From an uncultured Clostridia bacterium (lineage in GTDB: Bacteria > Bacillota > Clostridia > Christensenellales > Borkfalkiaceae), in NCBI GenBank assembly GCA_944328495.1, contig CALVHR010000004.1, positions 35,222-99,221 of the forward strand: 64,000 bases of DNA. Direction: 5' to 3'. Of the stretch, positions 61,416 through 64,000 are shown one piece after another (position 1 is the stretch's first letter; the number at the start of each line of letters is the position of its first letter). The notes under the pieces were generated by a model, which did not search any database, was not told the DNA's origin, and was given only the letters and a program-made list of their open reading frames with translations. The position numbers and the translations under genes were made by a program.

Positions 61416-61890
61416 AATCCCTTCTTTTGAAAAAGACCACAATACATTGCAACCCGGGTTTCACTTTTCCACACTGCAACAAGGCGTTGCGACCTTTGAT
61501 CTCCGCTTTAAAAAGCCAAACAGCGGCGATTTTATCACGCCAGCAGCGCTTCACAGCATCGAACATATGCTCGCCACGGCTCTGCGCAACGGTCAGGCAA
61601 AAGACGATGTGATCTATTTCGGCCCCATGGGATGCCGTACTGGTTTTTATCTTCTTACCGTAAATCGTTCCTTTCATGAGGCGTATGATATGGTCATCGC
61701 GGCCTTGAACGAAGCGTTGCATATGGATACCGTACCCGGCGCCGAAAAGAGGGAGTGCGGTAACTATCTGGAACATGACCTTCAAGGAGCAAAACGCGAA
61801 TGCGGCAAATACCTTGAACTGCTTTCCTCTCTTCATTCGGAAGAACTTGCCGCAGAGGCTGAGAAATTTCTCTCGGAGGGACAAAAATGA
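61408..61890 (+). CDS. luxS: S-ribosylhomocysteine lyase (LuxS)
   Basis: 160 residues. Metal ligands HSIEH (His49, His53) and His123 in EHDLQGAK; catalytic Cys76 in GPMGCRTGFY. Splits S-ribosylhomocysteine into homocysteine and the autoinducer-2 precursor DPD. With mtn it completes the activated methyl cycle. GAGGT precedes the ATG. Confidence 0.95.
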   Translation: MNKIPSFEKDHNTLQPGFHFSTLQQGVATFDLRFKKPNSGDFITPAALHSIEHMLATALRNGQAKDDVIYFGPMGCRTGFYLLTVNRSFHEAYDMVIAALNEALHMDTVPGAEKRECGNYLEHDLQGAKRECGKYLELLSSLHSEELAAEAEKFLSEGQK

Positions 61891-62558
61891 TCACTCTCGG
61901 CGGCGGTTGGGACGAAGCTCTCGCGCCTCTGTTCCAAAGCGAAAACTATAAAAAAATACGTGAATTTTTGAAATCCGAATATTCGCATCATGTCGTGTAT
62001 CCGAACATGTTCGATATATTTAATTGTTTTAAACTGACCCCCTTCGACAACGTCAAAGCCGTTCTGCTGGGCCAGGATCCATACCACAACGAAGGACAAG
62101 CGCACGGACTGTGCTTTTCCGTTCGCGAAGGCGTAGAACCTCCCCCCTCCCTCGTCAATATTTACAAAGAACTGCATGACGACTTGGGATGCCCTGTGCC
62201 TCGCGGAGGCGACCTTACAAAATGGGCAAAAGAGGGCGTTCTGCTTTTAAATACAGCGCTTACCGTGCGCGCGCATCAGGCAAATTCACATAAAAACTGC
62301 GGCTGGACTTGGTTTACGGACAGCGTCATAAAACTCATCAGCGACCGCCGTGAACATGTCGTATTCATCCTCTGGGGCGGCAATGCCCGTTCCAAAAAAC
62401 CGCTCATAGACGAAAGCAAACATCTCATCCTTGAATGCGCGCACCCCTCTCCGCTCTCTGCCTACAACGGTTTTTTCGGTTGCAGACACTTTTCAAGAAC
62501 CAACAACTATCTGTCAGCGCACGGCATCGCGCCCATTGACTGGGACCTTACAAAATGA
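61887..62558 (+). CDS. ung: Uracil-DNA glycosylase
   Basis: 223 residues. Catalytic loop VLLGQDPYHNEGQAHGLCFS (Asp64) and the His loop AHPSPLSAYNGFFG. Removes uracil from DNA. Overlaps luxS by four bases and is followed 23 bases later by apgM. Confidence 0.96.
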   Translation: MITLGGGWDEALAPLFQSENYKKIREFLKSEYSHHVVYPNMFDIFNCFKLTPFDNVKAVLLGQDPYHNEGQAHGLCFSVREGVEPPPSLVNIYKELHDDLGCPVPRGGDLTKWAKEGVLLLNTALTVRAHQANSHKNCGWTWFTDSVIKLISDRREHVVFILWGGNARSKKPLIDESKHLILECAHPSPLSAYNGFFGCRHFSRTNNYLSAHGIAPIDWDLTK

Positions 62559-62581
62559 TCTGCCGCGCAAAGGAGTCAATT

Positions 62582-63793
62582 ATGAAATATATCGTAGTTC
62601 TCGGCGACGGAATGGCCGATTACAAAATCCCGTCCCTCGGCAACAAAACACCGCTGCAGTGCGCGCAAAAGCCGCACATCGATCAACTTGCAAAAGTAAG
62701 CGAAGTCGGGCTTTGCAAGACAGTTCCCGACGGCTTTAAACCGGGAAGCGACGTCGCGAATCTCTCCGTCATGGGGTACGCCCCCAAGGATTGTTATACC
62801 GGGCGCTCACCCTTGGAAGCCGTTTCTATCGGAATCGACCTCAAAGACACCGACGTCACTCTTCGCTGTAACCTTGTAACTTTGTCCGAAGAAGAAGTCT
62901 ATGAGGACAAAACCATGATCGATTACAGCGCCGGCGAGATCTCCACCGAAGAAGCACGCGAACTCATCCGTGCACTCAAAGAAGAGTTCGACAATGAGAA
63001 GTTTACCCTGTACAGCGGCGTAAGCTACCGACACTGCCTCGTCGTCAAAAACGGCGTTACCGGACATGAATTGACTCCGCCGCACGATATCAGCGGAAAA
63101 CCTGTCCGCGGCCACTTGCCGCAAGGTCCGCTCGGAAACGAATATCTCGCCATGATGAAGCGTTCCGCACAGATCTTGAAGGATCATCCCGTCAATAAAG
63201 CACGAGTCGCCGCAGGTAAACGCCCCGCCAATTCCGTTTGGTTTTGGGGAGAAGGCACAAAACCTGCTCTCGAAAATTTTCAAAAAAAATTCGGTAAAAA
63301 AGGCGGCGTAATTTCCGCCGTCGACCTCGTGAAAGGCATCGGCATTCTCGCGGGAATGAAAATAATCGAAGTAGACGGAGCCACGGGAAATTACGACACA
63401 AACTTCGCCGGAAAAGCAGACGCCGCCCTCAAAGAATTGCTCGGCGGTCTGGATTTTGTCTACATCCACATGGAAGCCCCCGACGAATGCGGACATCAGG
63501 GAGATATTCCCCATAAGATCTATTCGATCGAGCAGATCGATCAGAAAGTCGTAGCGCCTCTCATCGAGGGACTGACCGCTGCCGGTGAAAAATTTCGTAT
63601 GCTCATCTGCCCCGATCACCCTACCCCCATTGCCGTGCGCACGCATGTAGCCGATCCCGTCCCTTACCTGCTCTATTCCTCCGATGCTCCCCGCGGATGC
63701 GGCGCGCAAACTTACGACGAAGAAAGTGCAAAAAATACGGGCATTTTCCTTCCCGACGGCTGTATGCTCATGAAAAAATTGCTCGCTGAATAA
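62582..63793 (+). CDS. apgM: Cofactor-independent phosphoglycerate mutase, archaeal (ApgM) type
   Basis: 403 residues, alkaline phosphatase superfamily. Metal-binding start VVLGDGMADYKIPSLG, DVANLSVMGYAP with the active serine, EAPDECGHQGD and CPDHPTPI near the end. Interconverts 3- and 2-phosphoglycerate. AAAGGAG before ATG 62582. Confidence 0.92.
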   Translation: MKYIVVLGDGMADYKIPSLGNKTPLQCAQKPHIDQLAKVSEVGLCKTVPDGFKPGSDVANLSVMGYAPKDCYTGRSPLEAVSIGIDLKDTDVTLRCNLVTLSEEEVYEDKTMIDYSAGEISTEEARELIRALKEEFDNEKFTLYSGVSYRHCLVVKNGVTGHELTPPHDISGKPVRGHLPQGPLGNEYLAMMKRSAQILKDHPVNKARVAAGKRPANSVWFWGEGTKPALENFQKKFGKKGGVISAVDLVKGIGILAGMKIIEVDGATGNYDTNFAGKADAALKELLGGLDFVYIHMEAPDECGHQGDIPHKIYSIEQIDQKVVAPLIEGLTAAGEKFRMLICPDHPTPIAVRTHVADPVPYLLYSSDAPRGCGAQTYDEESAKNTGIFLPDGCMLMKKLLAE

Positions 63794-63845
63794 CTCCCTC
63801 TTTCCTTTATTTTTATCAATAATACGGTTCACAAATTTCCATACA

Positions 63846-63892
63846 ACAGCACGCGGCGCCGCACATTTTACTTTGTGCGGCGCCGCGTGCGC
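63846..63892 (+). terminator. GC-rich hairpin after apgM
   Basis: 16-base arms CACGCGGCGCCGCACA and complement around TTTTACTT; no U run follows. Confidence 0.6.
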
Positions 63893-63972
63893 AATACAAA
63901 AACGGAAGAGCTTTACCGCAATACCGATAGGGAATTTTGGTAAAGGCCGCCCATTGAAAAAGAGAGCAGGCG

Positions 63973-63996
63973 TGGCGTGAAAGCCACGCCTTTTCT
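63973..63996 (+). terminator. Second hairpin at the window end
   Basis: GGCGTGGC-GTGAAA-GCCACGCC followed by TTTTCTC. It could end the apgM transcript or belong to a gene beyond the window. No gene is seen from 63794 to 64000. Confidence 0.65.
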
Positions 63997-64000
63997 CATG

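Noticed and set aside
1-64000. Prophage, transposase or integron genes
   Set aside because: No integrase, transposase or phage structural gene was recognised on either strand. The only accessory-looking segment is 40.4-41.55 kb.

Overview
The window reads as the chromosome of a spore-forming anaerobic Firmicute of class Clostridia. The evidence is a pro-sigma-K gene, a SpoVB-type flippase, McsA/McsB/ClpC, a six-gene Rnf complex, PyrR attenuation, a tetrahydrofolate riboswitch and strong AGGAGG ribosome sites. A Christensenellales-like lineage is a guess and no marker gene here settles it. Base composition is moderate, except for one clearly AT-rich cassette at 40.5-41.5 kb.

Layout. 1-3.6 kb: polyamine operon speA-speE-speB (minus), with a perfect sigma-A promoter and a 380-nt leader that ends in a terminator/antiterminator pair. 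3.78 kb: tRNA-Ser(CGA). 3.9-7.0 kb: degV-apbE-NusG_II-Gx transporter, which looks like a flavinylation/redox operon. 7.1-12.8 kb: yihY, hpf, clpC, mcsB, mcsA. 12.9-13.6 kb: sigK. 13.7-17.0 kb (plus): a Crp/Fnr regulator, thioredoxin, rhodanese and a CoA-disulfide reductase-rhodanese fusion, a thiol/sulfane-sulfur group. 17.1-20.2 kb: divergent AraC regulator and secreted SGNH esterase. 20.3-26.8 kb: pyrRBCEFKD behind a PyrR attenuator. 26.9-29.0 kb: phosphoesterase and small cysteine-rich and LysM proteins. 29.1-32.6 kb: SpoVB-like flippase, THF-riboswitch-controlled folT, a YetF/DUF4363 pair. 32.7-38.5 kb: uvrA, uvrB (LexA-like box) and two winged-helix/membrane paralogues. 38.7-40.3 kb: acyl-CoA synthetase. 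40.4-41.55 kb: AT-rich XRE-SLOG cassette between two copies of one terminator. 41.6-45.8 kb: ppx, maf, an mreB-like gene and a HAD phosphatase. 45.9-52.0 kb: rnfCDGEAB. 52.0-52.8 kb: a TauE/SafE exporter split into two half-size genes. 53.0-56.7 kb: a 1226-residue surface protein. 57-60.6 kb: rRNA methyltransferase, exonuclease, ferritin-like protein. 60.8-63.8 kb: mtn-luxS-ung-apgM.

The most unusual object is RnfD (48469-50625). After a complete RnfD core with its own flavinylation motif comes an extra membrane helix. It is followed by three FMN_bind-like modules in tandem, each with a D-x-x-T-S-A-T motif. Two of the repeat units are identical in protein and differ only by about six silent changes over 354 bp. 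Together with RnfG this gives five candidate covalent-FMN sites in one complex, and an ApbE flavin transferase is encoded in the same window. This suggests a multi-flavin electron relay on the outer face of the Rnf complex. Secondary points of interest are the unassigned speA leader, a class-II-type activator site at trx, the XRE-SLOG cassette with its operator, and a 20-bp interspersed repeat.
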